A stretch of 64,000 bases of DNA, from the NCBI RefSeq assembly GCF_014163735.1, contig NZ_JACJDV010000011.1, forward strand, positions 1-64,000, read 5' to 3'. The stretch comes from Shewanella sp. SR44-3 (GTDB lineage: Bacteria > Pseudomonadota > Gammaproteobacteria > Enterobacterales > Shewanellaceae). Position numbers and translations under genes: made by a program. Positions 27,549-38,658 of this stretch are shown here, in pieces (the stretch's first letter is position 1; every line of letters begins with the position of its first letter). Below the pieces are notes generated by a model, which saw only the letters and a program-made list of their open reading frames with translations, had not been told where the DNA came from and made no database searches.

Positions 27549-28979
27549 TTACTTCTTCTTTTTTGCCTTAGGATTAGGCAAGTCAGTAATTGAACCTTCA
27601 TACATCTCAGCCGCTAGGCCTACAGATTCATGTAAGGTTGGGTGAGCATGGATGGTTAAGGCTAAGTCTTCAGCATCACAACCCATTTCGATTGCTAAAC
27701 CAATTTCGCCTAATAGCTCGCCACCGTTAACACCAACAATAGCCCCACCGATAACGCGATGAGTTTCTTTGTCGAAAATTAACTTAGTCATGCCTTCACT
27801 GCAATCAGATGCGATTGCACGGCCACTTGCAGCCCATGGGAAAGTCGCTGTTTCATAAGCAATACCTTGCTCTTTAGCTTCTTTCTCAGTAAGACCAACC
27901 CAAGCGACTTCTGGGTCTGTATAAGCAATCGATGGGATAACTTTTGGATCAAAGTAATGCTTCATGCCAGAAATCACTTCTGCGGCCACATGGCCTTCAT
28001 GCACACCTTTATGAGCAAGCATAGGTTGACCCACGATATCACCGATAGCGTAAATGTGCGGCACGTTGGTACGTAACTGCTTATCTACATTAATGAAACC
28101 ACGCTCATCAACTGCAACACCTGCTTTCTCAGCTTCAAGTAACTTACCGTTTGGCGTGCGGCCAATAGCCACTAATACCGCATCGTAACGTACTGGCTCA
28201 GCCGGTGCATTTTTACCTTCCATAGTAACGTAGATACCATCTTCTTTGGCTTCTACTGCTGTTACCTTGGTTTCTAGCATAAGATTAAATTTCTCTTTAA
28301 TCTTCTTAGTAAACACGCGAATAACGTCTTTATCTGCAGCTGGGATCACTTGGTCAAACATTTCAACCACGTCGATTTTACTGCCAAGTGATGCGTATAC
28401 TGTGCCCATTTCTAGACCAATAATACCGCCACCCATGACTAACATGCTGCCTGGTACTTCTTTTAGTTCTAAGGCGTCAGTCGAATCCCAAATACGTGGA
28501 TCTTCATGGGGAATGAAAGGTAGCTTGATTGGGCGAGAACCGGCAGCAATAATCGCTTGCTCGAAAGTCACCACTGTTACAGTGCCATCTTCAGCAGTCA
28601 CTTCTAAAGTGTTAGGGCCAGTAAATTTACCGAAACCATTAACTACATTAACTTTACGCATTTTAGACATGCCGCCTAATCCGCCAGTTAACTGACCAAT
28701 CACTTTCTCTTTAAAGCCACGTAACTTGTCTAAATCTATTTTAGGCTCACCAAACACTACGCCATGAGCAGCAACAGCTTTAGCTTCTTCAATCACTTTA
28801 GCTACGTGTAGCAATGCCTTTGAAGGGATACAACCAACGTTTAAGCAAACACCACCTAAGGTGCTGAAACGCTCAACTATGATAGTTTCTAAGCCTAGGT
28901 CAGCTGCACGAAATGCCGCAGAATAACCTGCAGGGCCTGCGCCTAAAACGACGACTTGAGTTTTGATTTCGTTACTCAT
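27549..28979 (-). CDS. lpdA: Dihydrolipoyl dehydrogenase (E3)
   Basis: A 476-residue flavoprotein that re-oxidises the lipoamide of pyruvate and 2-oxoglutarate dehydrogenases, passing electrons to NAD. The FAD site GAGPAGYSAA is at 13-22. The redox-active disulfide is in GGVCLNVGCIPSKALLH. The NAD site GGGIIGLEMG is central, and the C-terminal His-Glu pair lies in IHAHPTLHESVG. AGAGGA precedes the ATG. It is last in the pdhR-aceE-aceF-lpdA series, but a hairpin at 29149-29180 lies upstream, so it may also have its own promoter, as in E. coli. Confidence 0.98.
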   Translation of the reverse strand: MSNEIKTQVVVLGAGPAGYSAAFRAADLGLETIIVERFSTLGGVCLNVGCIPSKALLHVAKVIEEAKAVAAHGVVFGEPKIDLDKLRGFKEKVIGQLTGGLGGMSKMRKVNVVNGFGKFTGPNTLEVTAEDGTVTVVTFEQAIIAAGSRPIKLPFIPHEDPRIWDSTDALELKEVPGSMLVMGGGIIGLEMGTVYASLGSKIDVVEMFDQVIPAADKDVIRVFTKKIKEKFNLMLETKVTAVEAKEDGIYVTMEGKNAPAEPVRYDAVLVAIGRTPNGKLLEAEKAGVAVDERGFINVDKQLRTNVPHIYAIGDIVGQPMLAHKGVHEGHVAAEVISGMKHYFDPKVIPSIAYTDPEVAWVGLTEKEAKEQGIAYETATFPWAASGRAIASDCSEGMTKLIFDKETHRVIGGAIVGVNGGELLGEIGLAIEMGCDAEDLALTIHAHPTLHESVGLAAEMYEGSITDLPNPKAKKKK

Positions 28980-29148
28980 GATTTCCTCTAATCTTTTTCA
29001 TTCCGTTTGGAAGACGGATCGGCCCAAATGTCGATATCGCCAGTTTGAGATTTGTGTCTCAGTTCCAATTTCCTTTTCAACTTAGGTCAAAAAATTGGGA
29101 TGGGCGCATTTTATACTCTAATCAACTGCTTTGAAACCGATCACAATA

Positions 29149-29180
29149 AAAAGGTCGCTCATAATGAGCGACCTTAATCT
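29149..29180 (-). terminator. Hairpin between aceF and lpdA
   Basis: AAGGTCGCTCAT and ATGAGCGACCTT form a 12-bp stem directly after the aceF stop, followed on the reverse strand by TTTTATTG. It probably reduces read-through into lpdA. Confidence 0.8.
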
Positions 29181-30845
29181 TTACAAAATCAATGTACGGA
29201 TATCGGATAGGATCCCGGACAAGGTCACACTGAAACGTGCAGCCATGGCGCCATCGATCACTCGGTGATCGTATGACAAGGACAATGGCAACATTAACTT
29301 AGGTTCAAACTCTTTACCATTCCACTTAGGCTTAATTTCAGATTTAGACACACCTAAAATTGCCACGTCTGGGTAGTTAACGATTGGGGTAAATGCTGTA
29401 CCACCAATACCGCCTAGACTTGAAATCGTAAAGCAGCTGCCTTGCATGTCTGCAGCTTTTAGCTTGCCATCACGGGCACGGATAGAAATATCCGTCAGCT
29501 CACGAGAAAGCTCGACTATGCCTTTCTTATCAACATCACGTACTACAGGCACCATCAGACCATTTGGGGTATCAACCGCAACACCAATATGGAAATACTT
29601 CTTCTGAATAAGTGATTCGCCATCGCTGCTTAAGCTTGAGTTAAACACTGGGAACTCAGCTAAGGCTTTAGCCACCGCTTTCATCATAAACACCAAAGGC
29701 GTTATTTTGTAGTCGGCTTTCTTCTTGGCAGCGACATCATTTTGCTGCTTACGGAAGGCTTCAAGCTCAGTGATATCAGCTTCATCGAACTGAGTCACAT
29801 GAGGGATAGTGACCCAATTACGGTGCAAGTTAGGGCCTGAAATCTTCTGAATACGGCTCAGAGGCACTTCTTCCACTTCACCAAACTTGCTGAAATCAAC
29901 CTTAGGTGCTGCAATCACTTGCAAACCACCTTCGCCACCCGCAACAGAAGATGCAGCATTGGCTTTAGGACGAGATAACTCGTACTTCACATAAGCTTGT
30001 ACGTCTTCTTTTACAATCCGAGACTTACGGCCAGTCCCTGTCACTTGAGTTAAATCAACCCCGAATTCACGGGCTAAACGGCGCACTGCAGGTGAAGCAT
30101 GCACCGCGCCCGTGGCATTTGGCGTTGCTGCACTTGGATGATGCGGTACTGGTGGCGCTTGCGGGCGACTAACAGGCATTGGCGCTGGTTCGCTTGCAGG
30201 CGCAGCTACAGGAGCAGGCGCACTTGCCACTGGAGCGACAGGCGCAGCTTCGCCGGCAACTTCCAGCATAATCACGAGTGAGCCTTCAGAAACTTTATCA
30301 CCTAAGGCGACTTTCACTTCTTTAACCACACCGGCTTTCGGTGAAGGTACGTCCATGGTAGCTTTATCTGTTTCTAAGGTGATTAAGCCCGTATCGACTT
30401 CAATCACATCACCCACAGCCACTAGCACTTCGATAATAGACACATCGGTGTCACCGCCAATGTCTGGCACTTTCACTTCAATAATTGCAGGCGCTGAAGC
30501 AACTTGAGGCGCTGCCACTGGAGCAACTGGTGCCGGAGCTGCAGCAGCTTGCACTGGCGCCTCTGTTTTAGGTGCTACAGGAGCCTGGGCAGAAACCGCC
30601 GCTTCACCAGCAACTTCTAGCATAGCAATCAACATGCCTTCAGATATTTTATCGCCGACCGCAACATTGAGCTGGGCAAGCTTGCCAGCAAACGGTGCTG
30701 GAATGTCCATGGTTGCCTTGTCAGTTTCTACCGTGATGATAGAGGCTTCTTTTTCAAGCATGTCACCGACAGCGACGCAGATTTCAATAATCTGTACATC
30801 ATCAGCATCCAGATTAGGAACCAAAACTTCTTTTAATTCAGCCAT
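29181..30845 (-). CDS. aceF: Dihydrolipoyllysine-residue acetyltransferase (E2 of pyruvate dehydrogenase)
   Basis: A 554-residue E2 that transfers the acetyl group to CoA. Two lipoyl domains are seen, each with the lipoylation motif ETDKATMD (lysines at about 44 and 164), separated and followed by long Ala/Pro linkers. The E3/E1-binding domain ([19 protein letters not shown]) comes next, then the catalytic core ending with [15 protein letters not shown], whose His and Asp are the acyltransferase residues. E. coli AceF has three lipoyl domains and about 630 residues, so this is a two-lipoyl version. It starts 12 bases after aceE with AAGGGGAA upstream. Confidence 0.97.
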   Translation of the reverse strand: MAELKEVLVPNLDADDVQIIEICVAVGDMLEKEASIITVETDKATMDIPAPFAGKLAQLNVAVGDKISEGMLIAMLEVAGEAAVSAQAPVAPKTEAPVQAAAAPAPVAPVAAPQVASAPAIIEVKVPDIGGDTDVSIIEVLVAVGDVIEVDTGLITLETDKATMDVPSPKAGVVKEVKVALGDKVSEGSLVIMLEVAGEAAPVAPVASAPAPVAAPASEPAPMPVSRPQAPPVPHHPSAATPNATGAVHASPAVRRLAREFGVDLTQVTGTGRKSRIVKEDVQAYVKYELSRPKANAASSVAGGEGGLQVIAAPKVDFSKFGEVEEVPLSRIQKISGPNLHRNWVTIPHVTQFDEADITELEAFRKQQNDVAAKKKADYKITPLVFMMKAVAKALAEFPVFNSSLSSDGESLIQKKYFHIGVAVDTPNGLMVPVVRDVDKKGIVELSRELTDISIRARDGKLKAADMQGSCFTISSLGGIGGTAFTPIVNYPDVAILGVSKSEIKPKWNGKEFEPKLMLPLSLSYDHRVIDGAMAARFSVTLSGILSDIRTLIL

Positions 30846-30857
30846 CTTGAATTCCCC

Positions 30858-33524
30858 TTATGCGTACTGTGGATTGATCTTGTCAACGTCAATACCGTAT
30901 TCCTTGATGGCTTGAGTCAGCACATCTTTAGAAAGCTCTTTGCGCTCAACTAATGAGCTTAGGGCGGCGATGACGATAAACTTTGCATCCACTTCAAAGT
31001 GATGACGTAAGTTAGCGCGGCTATCACTGCGGCCGAAACCGTCAGTACCCAGTACCTTGTAGTCTGTTGGCATAAAGGCGCGTAACTGTTCACAGTAAAG
31101 CTTCATGTAATCTGTGGCGGCAATGGCTGGTGCATCGCTGCTGATCACTTGACTGATATAAGCTTGCTTTGGTGTTTCGCTTGGGTGCAGCATGTTCCAG
31201 CGCTCAGCCGCTTGGCCGTCACGAGTTAACTCGTTAAAGCTGGTGACACTGAATACATCTGAACTAATGCCAAAGTCTTTCGCTAGTGCAACTGCGGCTT
31301 TACGCACTTCTTCTAAGATAGTGCCACAACCCATTAGCTGAACCTTGCCCTTACCAGAGCCTGCGACAGTTTCAAGTTTGTAGATACCTTTAACTATGCC
31401 TTCTTCCGCGCCTTCTGGCATGGCTGGCTGAACGTAGTTCTCGTTCATTGTGGTCAAGTAGTAGAAGATATCTTCTTGGCCTTCACCGTACATGCGGCGA
31501 ATACCATCTTGTACCACGACTGCAATTTCATAACCGTAAGTCGGGTCGTAAGACACACAGTTTGGAATGGTGTTAGCCAAAATGTGGCTGTGACCATCTT
31601 GATGTTGCAAGCCTTCACCGTTCAAAGTTGTACGGCCAGACGTGCCGCCCACTAAGAAACCGCGCGCACGCATGTCGCCCGCAGCCCACGCCATATCACC
31701 AATACGTTGGAAACCAAACATAGAGTAATAGATGTAGAAAGGGATCATCGGCATGTCGTTCACCGAGTAGCTCGTTGCTGCCGATACCCAAGAAGACATA
31801 GCACCTAACTCGTTGATACCTTCTTGCAGTACTTGACCGGTTTTATCTTCACGGTAGTAAGCCACTTGATCAGAATCTTGCGGAATATACTTTTGCCCTT
31901 CGTGAGCATAAATGCCTACCTGACGGAACAAGCCTTCCATACCAAAGGTACGGGCTTCATCAGGAATAATCGGTACGATTTTCTTACCGATTTGCTTGTC
32001 TTTAAGCAGTGCGGTTAATACGCGCACAAACGCCATAGTCGATGAAATTTCACGGCCGTTTGAGCCTTGTAAAATTGAATCGAAAATCTTTAAGCTTGGT
32101 ACTTGGATTTCTTCGCTGAACTTTTCACGGCGCTGAGGTAAGAAACCCTTTAACGCTTCACGGCGCTCTTTTAGGTACTTAACTTCATCAGACTCTGGGC
32201 CTGGATGATAGAAAGGCATTTCTTCTAACTTGTCATCCGGGATTGGGATGTTGAAGCGGTCACGGAAGTAACGAATAGCACCGATTTCCATCTTCTTGAC
32301 GTTATGGGCAATGTTTTTGCCTTCGCCAGCATCACCTAAGCCATAACCTTTAACGGTTTTAGCCAGAATAACCGTTGGACGACCTTTAGTTTTTTGCGCG
32401 TGCTCAAGGGCGGCGTAAATCTTAACTGGGTCATGACCACCACGGTTTAAGCGCCAAATGTCATCATCTGACATGTTAGCCACCATTTCTGCGGTTTCTG
32501 GATACTTACCGAAGAAATGCTCACGGGTGTAAGCGCCGCCTTTGGCTTTACAGTTCTGGTATTCACCGTCGACGGTTTCTTCCATTAACTGCAATAACTT
32601 GCCGCTGGTGTCACGGGCCAATAATGGATCCCAGTAACGGCCCCAAATAACCTTAACCACTTCCCAGCCTGCGCCGCGGAATTCACCTTCAAGTTCTTGG
32701 ATAATTTTACCGTTACCACGAACAGGACCATCAAGACGCTGTAAATTACAGTTAACAATAAAGACTAAGTTATCTAATTCTTCACGGGCAGCAAGACCAA
32801 TGGCGCCTAAGGCTTCTGGCTCATCACACTCGCCATCACCTAAGAAACAGTAAACCGTTTGCTCAGAGCAATCTTTAATACCGCGATCTGTTAGGTACTT
32901 TAAGAAACGCGCTTGATAAATAGCCTGAATTGGGCCAAGACCCATAGATACCGTTGGGAACTGCCAGTAGTTAGGCATCAACTTTGGATGCGGATATGAA
33001 GACAGACCTTTGCCATCCACTTCTTGACGGAAATTTGCTAACTGATCTTCAGTTAAACGGCCTTCTAAGAAAGAGCGCGCATAAATACCTGGAGCAATAT
33101 GACCTTGGAAATAAACCAAGTCGCCGCCGTCTTTTTCATTCGGTGCACGGAAGAAGTGGTTAAAACACACATCATAAATCGTGGCACTTGAAGAGAAGCT
33201 GGAGATATGGCCGCCAAGCTCTAAATCTTTTTTCGAACCACGTAATACCATAGCTAAGGCGTTCCAACGAATGATAGCGCGAATACGGCGCTCCATTTCT
33301 TGGTTACCTGGCATGTGCGGCTCTTGGCCTGCGGGAATGGTATTCAAATAAGCAGTGGTGGCGTTATAAGGTAAGTGAGTACCATTACGACGGGCTTTGT
33401 CGATGAGTTTTTCTAACAAATAGTGTGCACGCTCTGGCCCTTCTTGCTCCAAAACAGCTTGCAGCGCATCAACCCACTCTTGGGTTTCTGATGGGTCTAG
33501 ATCGTGTAGCATATCTTCAGACAT
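30858..33524 (-). CDS. aceE: Pyruvate dehydrogenase E1 component, homodimeric type
   Basis: An 888-residue thiamine-diphosphate enzyme that decarboxylates pyruvate and acetylates the E2 lipoyl groups. The TPP site is FLGDGECDEPEALGA with the NCNLQ that follows. Other family markers are NAFFRAPNEKDGGDLVYFQGH-type sequence near residue 125 and KTVKGYGLG. The length matches the gammaproteobacterial AceE. The gap of about 850 bases to the pdhR start codon is filled by pdhR itself; aceE follows its stop by 101 bases, which may contain an extra promoter. Controlled in E. coli by PdhR in response to pyruvate; the same box is present here upstream of pdhR. Confidence 0.98.
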   Translation of the reverse strand: MSEDMLHDLDPSETQEWVDALQAVLEQEGPERAHYLLEKLIDKARRNGTHLPYNATTAYLNTIPAGQEPHMPGNQEMERRIRAIIRWNALAMVLRGSKKDLELGGHISSFSSSATIYDVCFNHFFRAPNEKDGGDLVYFQGHIAPGIYARSFLEGRLTEDQLANFRQEVDGKGLSSYPHPKLMPNYWQFPTVSMGLGPIQAIYQARFLKYLTDRGIKDCSEQTVYCFLGDGECDEPEALGAIGLAAREELDNLVFIVNCNLQRLDGPVRGNGKIIQELEGEFRGAGWEVVKVIWGRYWDPLLARDTSGKLLQLMEETVDGEYQNCKAKGGAYTREHFFGKYPETAEMVANMSDDDIWRLNRGGHDPVKIYAALEHAQKTKGRPTVILAKTVKGYGLGDAGEGKNIAHNVKKMEIGAIRYFRDRFNIPIPDDKLEEMPFYHPGPESDEVKYLKERREALKGFLPQRREKFSEEIQVPSLKIFDSILQGSNGREISSTMAFVRVLTALLKDKQIGKKIVPIIPDEARTFGMEGLFRQVGIYAHEGQKYIPQDSDQVAYYREDKTGQVLQEGINELGAMSSWVSAATSYSVNDMPMIPFYIYYSMFGFQRIGDMAWAAGDMRARGFLVGGTSGRTTLNGEGLQHQDGHSHILANTIPNCVSYDPTYGYEIAVVVQDGIRRMYGEGQEDIFYYLTTMNENYVQPAMPEGAEEGIVKGIYKLETVAGSGKGKVQLMGCGTILEEVRKAAVALAKDFGISSDVFSVTSFNELTRDGQAAERWNMLHPSETPKQAYISQVISSDAPAIAATDYMKLYCEQLRAFMPTDYKVLGTDGFGRSDSRANLRHHFEVDAKFIVIAALSSLVERKELSKDVLTQAIKEYGIDVDKINPQYA

Positions 33525-33625
33525 GTCGCAGTCCTTCTCTAATATACAAAGGTAATGTATGGCTATTCTTCGGCAAAATTAATTGTTAAATCATATTTTT
33601 AAAACAAATTATTAAACAATTATAA

Positions 33626-34378
33626 TTAAATGCCGCTCTTTAAACGTCGCAGACTACGCTGCAATCTACTATCTTCTTCCCGCACTGCCAGCATGATCTC
33701 TTCAATGTAACTTAAATGTTCATTGGAGGCTTCGCGGGCGGCATCAGGATCACGGCGAACTATGGCAGCAAGCAAGGCTCGTCTGTGTTCGTTTGCCATT
33801 TTGGAGGCTTCTTCGCGTCGGCTTAGAAGCTCCAGATTCTGGGCCACATTTTTATGCAGCACAGGGGTTAAACTGAGAACAAGATGCAACATGGCCACGT
33901 TATGTGAAGCTTCTGCAACCGCGCGATAAAAGCGCACAATCGCATCGGCCTGTTGCTCTATCTCGGTGGCTTTTTCAACTTCTAGAATGCAATTCTGAAT
34001 ATTTTGCATATCTGCATCATTGCCACGAAGCGCAGCAAAATACGCCATCATACCCTCGGTAGCATGGCGAAACTCCAGCAAGTCATACTGGCTTTCCGAA
34101 TCATTGTGCATCAGCTCAACGATAGGATCGGCAAGGCTCTGCCACAGTTGTTCCTTAACATAAGTGCCCCCGCCTTGACGGCGCATTAGCAGGCCTTTGG
34201 CCTCTAATTTTTGAATCGCCTCACGCAAAGAAGGCCGTGACACTTCAAATTGCACCGCGAGTTCGCGTTCTGGGGGGAGTTTCTGACCTGGCTGTAAGCT
34301 GCCCTCGAGGATCATACGTTCGAGTTGCTCCATGATCACATCAGAAATCTTTGGCTGGGTAATCTTGCTATATGCCAT
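33626..34378 (-). CDS. pdhR: Pyruvate dehydrogenase complex repressor PdhR
   Basis: A 250-residue GntR-family (FadR subfamily) repressor. The start is set at MAYSKITQPKISDVI, the conserved N-terminus of PdhR, with GAGGG just upstream; the open frame begins 24 codons earlier but overlaps the operator. The winged helix contains KLPPERELAVQFEVSRPSLREAIQKLEAKGLL, and the C-terminal FCD domain binds pyruvate. It is the first gene of the aceEF operon, and its operator lies 22 bases before the ATG, so it should repress itself and the operon until pyruvate accumulates. Confidence 0.97.
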   Translation of the reverse strand: MAYSKITQPKISDVIMEQLERMILEGSLQPGQKLPPERELAVQFEVSRPSLREAIQKLEAKGLLMRRQGGGTYVKEQLWQSLADPIVELMHNDSESQYDLLEFRHATEGMMAYFAALRGNDADMQNIQNCILEVEKATEIEQQADAIVRFYRAVAEASHNVAMLHLVLSLTPVLHKNVAQNLELLSRREEASKMANEHRRALLAAIVRRDPDAAREASNEHLSYIEEIMLAVREEDSRLQRSLRRLKSGI

Positions 34379-34399
34379 TTGGCCCTCAATCATCCTGTC

Positions 34400-34416
34400 A
34401 ATTGGTCTTACCAATT
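34400..34416. promoter_or_regulatory. PdhR operator
   Basis: AATTGGTCTTACCAATT. Its reverse complement AATTGGTAAGACCAATT is the PdhR box of the E. coli pdhR promoter as I know it. It lies 22 bases upstream of the pdhR ATG, so PdhR binding would block its own promoter. Confidence 0.9.
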
Positions 34417-34645
34417 TATATGAGAGCGCGCACTTTATCAAATCCGCCAAACCCTGTCTAGAGAGACCAAGCTCACAAATTAGCGAATAACAGTGCTACA
34501 AAGCGCAAACCAACAGCATAGACGAAAAAACGCCTTAAGGGGTCAGACCATTTGACAAAAAAGTGAGAAATCAACCTTATCACGGAGAGAAAGTGGCAAA
34601 GATGCCAATAACAATGGGACTAATCTGGGGGGACTTAATAATACA

Positions 34646-34688
34646 AATACTAAATGAGAGCCAACTCGCGTCGCTCTCATTTAGTATT
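34646..34688 (-). terminator. Long perfect hairpin after ampE
   Basis: AATACTAAATGAGAGC and GCTCTCATTTAGTATT form a 16-bp perfect stem with an 11-base loop, starting 34 bases after the ampE stop. On the reverse strand it is followed by TTGTATTATT, a modest U-tract, so it is a probable terminator or RNA-stabilising hairpin. Confidence 0.65.
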
Positions 34689-34721
34689 CTTGGTTCACTT
34701 ACGTGCTAAATTCGGGTCAGC

Positions 34722-35726
34722 TTAATTCACTACACCAAAAATAGTCAGCACAGACAGCACTGTCAGCAATAGAATAAAGTTACGCTTACTCAGCTCAAGC
34801 AACGCCAAGGTCTCCCGCACACTTAAAGGCGCAGTTGTTGATCGGCTATTAGCTAGGCTGTCATCGGCCATCATTTCAGACACTATACTCGCCTCAGAAG
34901 CTAAGGCCGTTTCAGTGATCAAGGTTTTAGCCCTGCTGTGCCATTGCAATGAAAGCTTACGCCAAATAATCAATCCTGAAGAAAACTGGCCGCTCAACAC
35001 AAAGCCAAAACTAAAAATACGACTAGGTATCCAATCCAAGAGCTTTTGCACTTCTTGTACTAAGGGCATTTCAATATAACTGGCGTCCTCAGCCTTATCA
35101 TTAACGGCATCACTCGTCACAAGCTTAGACTCAACAATACCTTGCTGCGCTAATGCTTGTTTAGCAACTTGGCAGCGCTGTAATTGATTGCTCAAGCTTA
35201 ATTCTCTTTGGCTGTAATAGCGCACAGTGCAATACAGCACAGCACCCACAGGCCCTAAGAAAATAAGGAATAAGGCCACGGCGCCATAATAGCGATAATT
35301 AATCCAAGCTGATATCTGACCGACTTTAGCACCTAAGTCTTGCTCGTCCACAGCATCGAGACATTCACAACAATCGAGCTCACTGGCATAGCGAAAACTT
35401 GCTTGTACATCACCACGACACGCGGCCTGAATATATTTTTTAAAGGTATCTCTAAGGTTTTGATGACTGAAACAAATCACCGAAATAAAAATCCACACTA
35501 GCAGATTGAATAAACCAAAAAATAAGCCATCGAGTAAATACAAGCACAATGCCAATACCATGGCTGGCAGAGCCATAGCGAGCAGAGCACCACTAGTCGA
35601 GCCTAACGACTCACTGTCCCATAAACGTTTATGGTAGCCCTGCATCAGAGAGTCAAATTGCCATAAATCTGGTAATAGGCGTAAACGCTCAACTAAGATG
35701 GCCATAAGCAGTGAAAAAAGTGCCAT
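34722..35726 (-). CDS. ampE: AmpE-like inner-membrane protein
   Basis: A 334-residue membrane protein of the AmpE/CobD-like family, encoded with ampD and named as a modulator in beta-lactamase induction signalling. It starts MALFSLLMAILVERL, the conserved AmpE N-terminus, with the FDSLMQGYHKRLWD segment near residue 25. Hydrophobic segments are visible at about 50-95, 145-165 and at the C-terminus (NFILLLTVLSVLTIFGV). It is longer than E. coli AmpE (284) because of a polar insert at about 185-290. It follows ampD by 58 bases on the same strand. Mechanism not settled for the family. Confidence 0.9.
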   Translation of the reverse strand: MALFSLLMAILVERLRLLPDLWQFDSLMQGYHKRLWDSESLGSTSGALLAMALPAMVLALCLYLLDGLFFGLFNLLVWIFISVICFSHQNLRDTFKKYIQAACRGDVQASFRYASELDCCECLDAVDEQDLGAKVGQISAWINYRYYGAVALFLIFLGPVGAVLYCTVRYYSQRELSLSNQLQRCQVAKQALAQQGIVESKLVTSDAVNDKAEDASYIEMPLVQEVQKLLDWIPSRIFSFGFVLSGQFSSGLIIWRKLSLQWHSRAKTLITETALASEASIVSEMMADDSLANSRSTTAPLSVRETLALLELSKRNFILLLTVLSVLTIFGVVN

Positions 35727-35784
35727 ATTAAGATTTTCCTAATCCAAGACAAAGGTTATAAAGAATCACGAGTAATAGCGCAGA

Positions 35785-36354
35785 TTAAAACATCGCTACT
35801 GGCGATTGTAATGCGCTTCGATAAGTTACCCAGTCAAAACTTTCGCCGGGATCAGTCTTACGCCCTGGAGCAATATCGCAGTGACCGATAATTCTATCAG
35901 GACTAATCATAGGGTATTCAGTCATTAACACCAAGCTTAAGGCGATTAAGCACTGATATTGCGCCTGAGTATAAGGTGTTGAATCTGTGCCTTCGAGCTC
36001 GATGCCAATGGCGAAGTCGTTGCAATTTTGCCGCCCTGCAAATTCAGAAACCCCTGCATGCCAGGCCCTATCGTCACAGCTTACATACTGCACTAATTCA
36101 CCATCACGGCGAATTAAAAAATGCGCCGAGACCCTTACCCCTTTAAGTTCAGCAAAGCTGGCATCGGCATCAATGGCAAGGCATCCTTGAAACAATTGAT
36201 CAATATAAGGCTGACCAAATTCCCCCGCCGGCAGACTAATATTATGAATAACTAATAGGCTAACCTCTAACCCTGGTCGCTCATTAAAATGTGGCGACAA
36301 ACACTGCCGCGCCCCCTGCACCCAGCCTAATTCAATACTTAAGCTACCATTCAT
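35785..36354 (-). CDS. ampD: 1,6-anhydro-N-acetylmuramyl-L-alanine amidase AmpD
   Basis: A 189-residue cytoplasmic zinc amidase that releases peptide from anhydromuropeptides during cell-wall recycling, which keeps AmpR inducers low. Zinc ligands are the His in LLVIHNISLP, the His in IIGHCDIAPGRKTDPGESF and the Asp of the same segment. Other markers are VSAHFLIRRDGELVQYV and CNDFAIGIELEG. Divergently arranged with nadC, an order common in gammaproteobacteria. Confidence 0.97.
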   Translation of the reverse strand: MNGSLSIELGWVQGARQCLSPHFNERPGLEVSLLVIHNISLPAGEFGQPYIDQLFQGCLAIDADASFAELKGVRVSAHFLIRRDGELVQYVSCDDRAWHAGVSEFAGRQNCNDFAIGIELEGTDSTPYTQAQYQCLIALSLVLMTEYPMISPDRIIGHCDIAPGRKTDPGESFDWVTYRSALQSPVAMF

Positions 36355-37559
<1,205 letters not shown>

Positions 37560-38125
37560 CATCCGAGTGCTCCATCATTGATGAAAGTGAGCAAAAATTA
37601 AGCTTCTTATAGGAAAGTAACCACACCAAACTGGCTTTTGACTAGCGTCAATATTCAGGCATTAACCGTCAAAAGCCAAATAAACATCAAGGCCTACTTT
37701 AAAGTCAAAAAATTGTTATAACTTGTTGCTATAAAAAGATAGTAACTCACAATGTTTAAATGTTTTTTACATTTAATACCTTGCTGCTATTTCAATTTCG
37801 GAAACTTTATACTAACTTTTATCGCAGGCGAGATGGCCTTTCGGCCAAACTGTACATAAAGAAATAAGGCGACAATTAGCAGTAAGTAGCACTAATTCAT
37901 GACAATGAATAGTGAAGTTAAATGCCATTGTTTCATCACAGCTTTGCCGAAACGACAAACGAAAGAAGCCAGTTTACCTCACTAACGTGATAGACAACTG
38001 AATCTAAACCACCACGTTAACGTGGCCATTATGTAACTTTTAAATTTGAGACTGCAGGCAGAATACAGGATGTAATGATAAGTGTAAGGATAGGGCTGCC
38101 AGGCAGACTCGATGGAGATAGCAAG
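37560..38125. other. Intergenic region nadC / pilA
   Basis: 566 bases without a gene. It contains an 11-bp inverted repeat, TGGCTTTTGAC (37632-37642) and GTCAAAAGCCA (37668-37678), a short GGCCTTTCGGCC hairpin near 37839, and the palindrome at 38012-38025. A sigma-54 site, expected for many pilA genes, is not clear by eye. Confidence 0.6.
38012..38025. promoter_or_regulatory. 14-bp perfect palindrome upstream of pilA
   Basis: CCACGTTAACGTGG lies about 100 bases before the pilA start. Its symmetry suggests a dimeric regulator site, but no named regulator is recognised. Confidence 0.45.
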
Positions 38126-38557
38126 ATGAAATCTATTAAGCAAATGAAAAACGCAAAAGGCTTCACTCTAATCGAATTGATGATCGTTGTTGCGATCATC
38201 GGCATCTTGGCAGCAATCGCATTACCAGCTTATAAAGATTATGTTGGTTCTGCTCACGGCGGCGCAGCAATGAAAGGCGTCTCAGCTTTTACAACTAAAG
38301 CTGTTACATGCGTACAATCAGGCATAGCTTGTGCATCCATAAATGGTGAGATACCAACTGGCACTAATGCGACTAAAGGCATTGCTAAAACTGCAGATAT
38401 GTCGCAAGGCACTGGTGCAAAAGTGTCATTTAGTGATGGCACTTGTTATGTTGAAGCTGACATTGCGGGTACAGGTATAGTAACTTACACTTCAGGTCTA
38501 GCGGCTTCAGCCACTGGTTCTACAGCAGCACTTTGTAAAGAAGGTGCAGGGCTGTAG
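38126..38557 (+). CDS. pilA: Type IV major pilin PilA
   Basis: A 143-residue prepilin from the ATG at 38126, which has GGAGAT 8 bases upstream; the frame is open 17 codons further but that part is not pilin. The leader is 12 residues ending in Lys-Gly before the mature [20 protein letters not shown], with Glu5 and the hydrophobic alpha-1 helix in place. Four Cys residues in the variable C-terminal part ([20 protein letters not shown]) can form two loops. PilD should cleave it and N-methylate Phe1. A terminator follows directly, so pilA is transcribed apart from pilBCD. Confidence 0.96.
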   Translation: MKSIKQMKNAKGFTLIELMIVVAIIGILAAIALPAYKDYVGSAHGGAAMKGVSAFTTKAVTCVQSGIACASINGEIPTGTNATKGIAKTADMSQGTGAKVSFSDGTCYVEADIAGTGIVTYTSGLAASATGSTAALCKEGAGL

Positions 38558-38577
38558 TATCTTAGTCAATATAATTG

Positions 38578-38608
38578 GAAAGCTTGAACTAGTTGTTCAA
38601 GCTTTTTA
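38578..38608 (+). terminator. Terminator after pilA
   Basis: AAAGCTTGAAC and GTTCAAGCTTT around TAGTT, followed by TT. It lies 21 bases after the stop. Confidence 0.88.
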
Positions 38609-38658
38609 CTTTTTGCGAAATTTTTTACCGAACTAGTTCATTTAAATGGGAATCTTTG

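Larger units (their letters stand above)
34379..34721. other. Intergenic region pdhR / ampE
   Basis: 343 bases with the PdhR box, a long hairpin near the ampE end and a stretch AGGGGTCAGACCATTTGAC that resembles sequences found near REP-type elements. No gene is seen. Confidence 0.55.
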
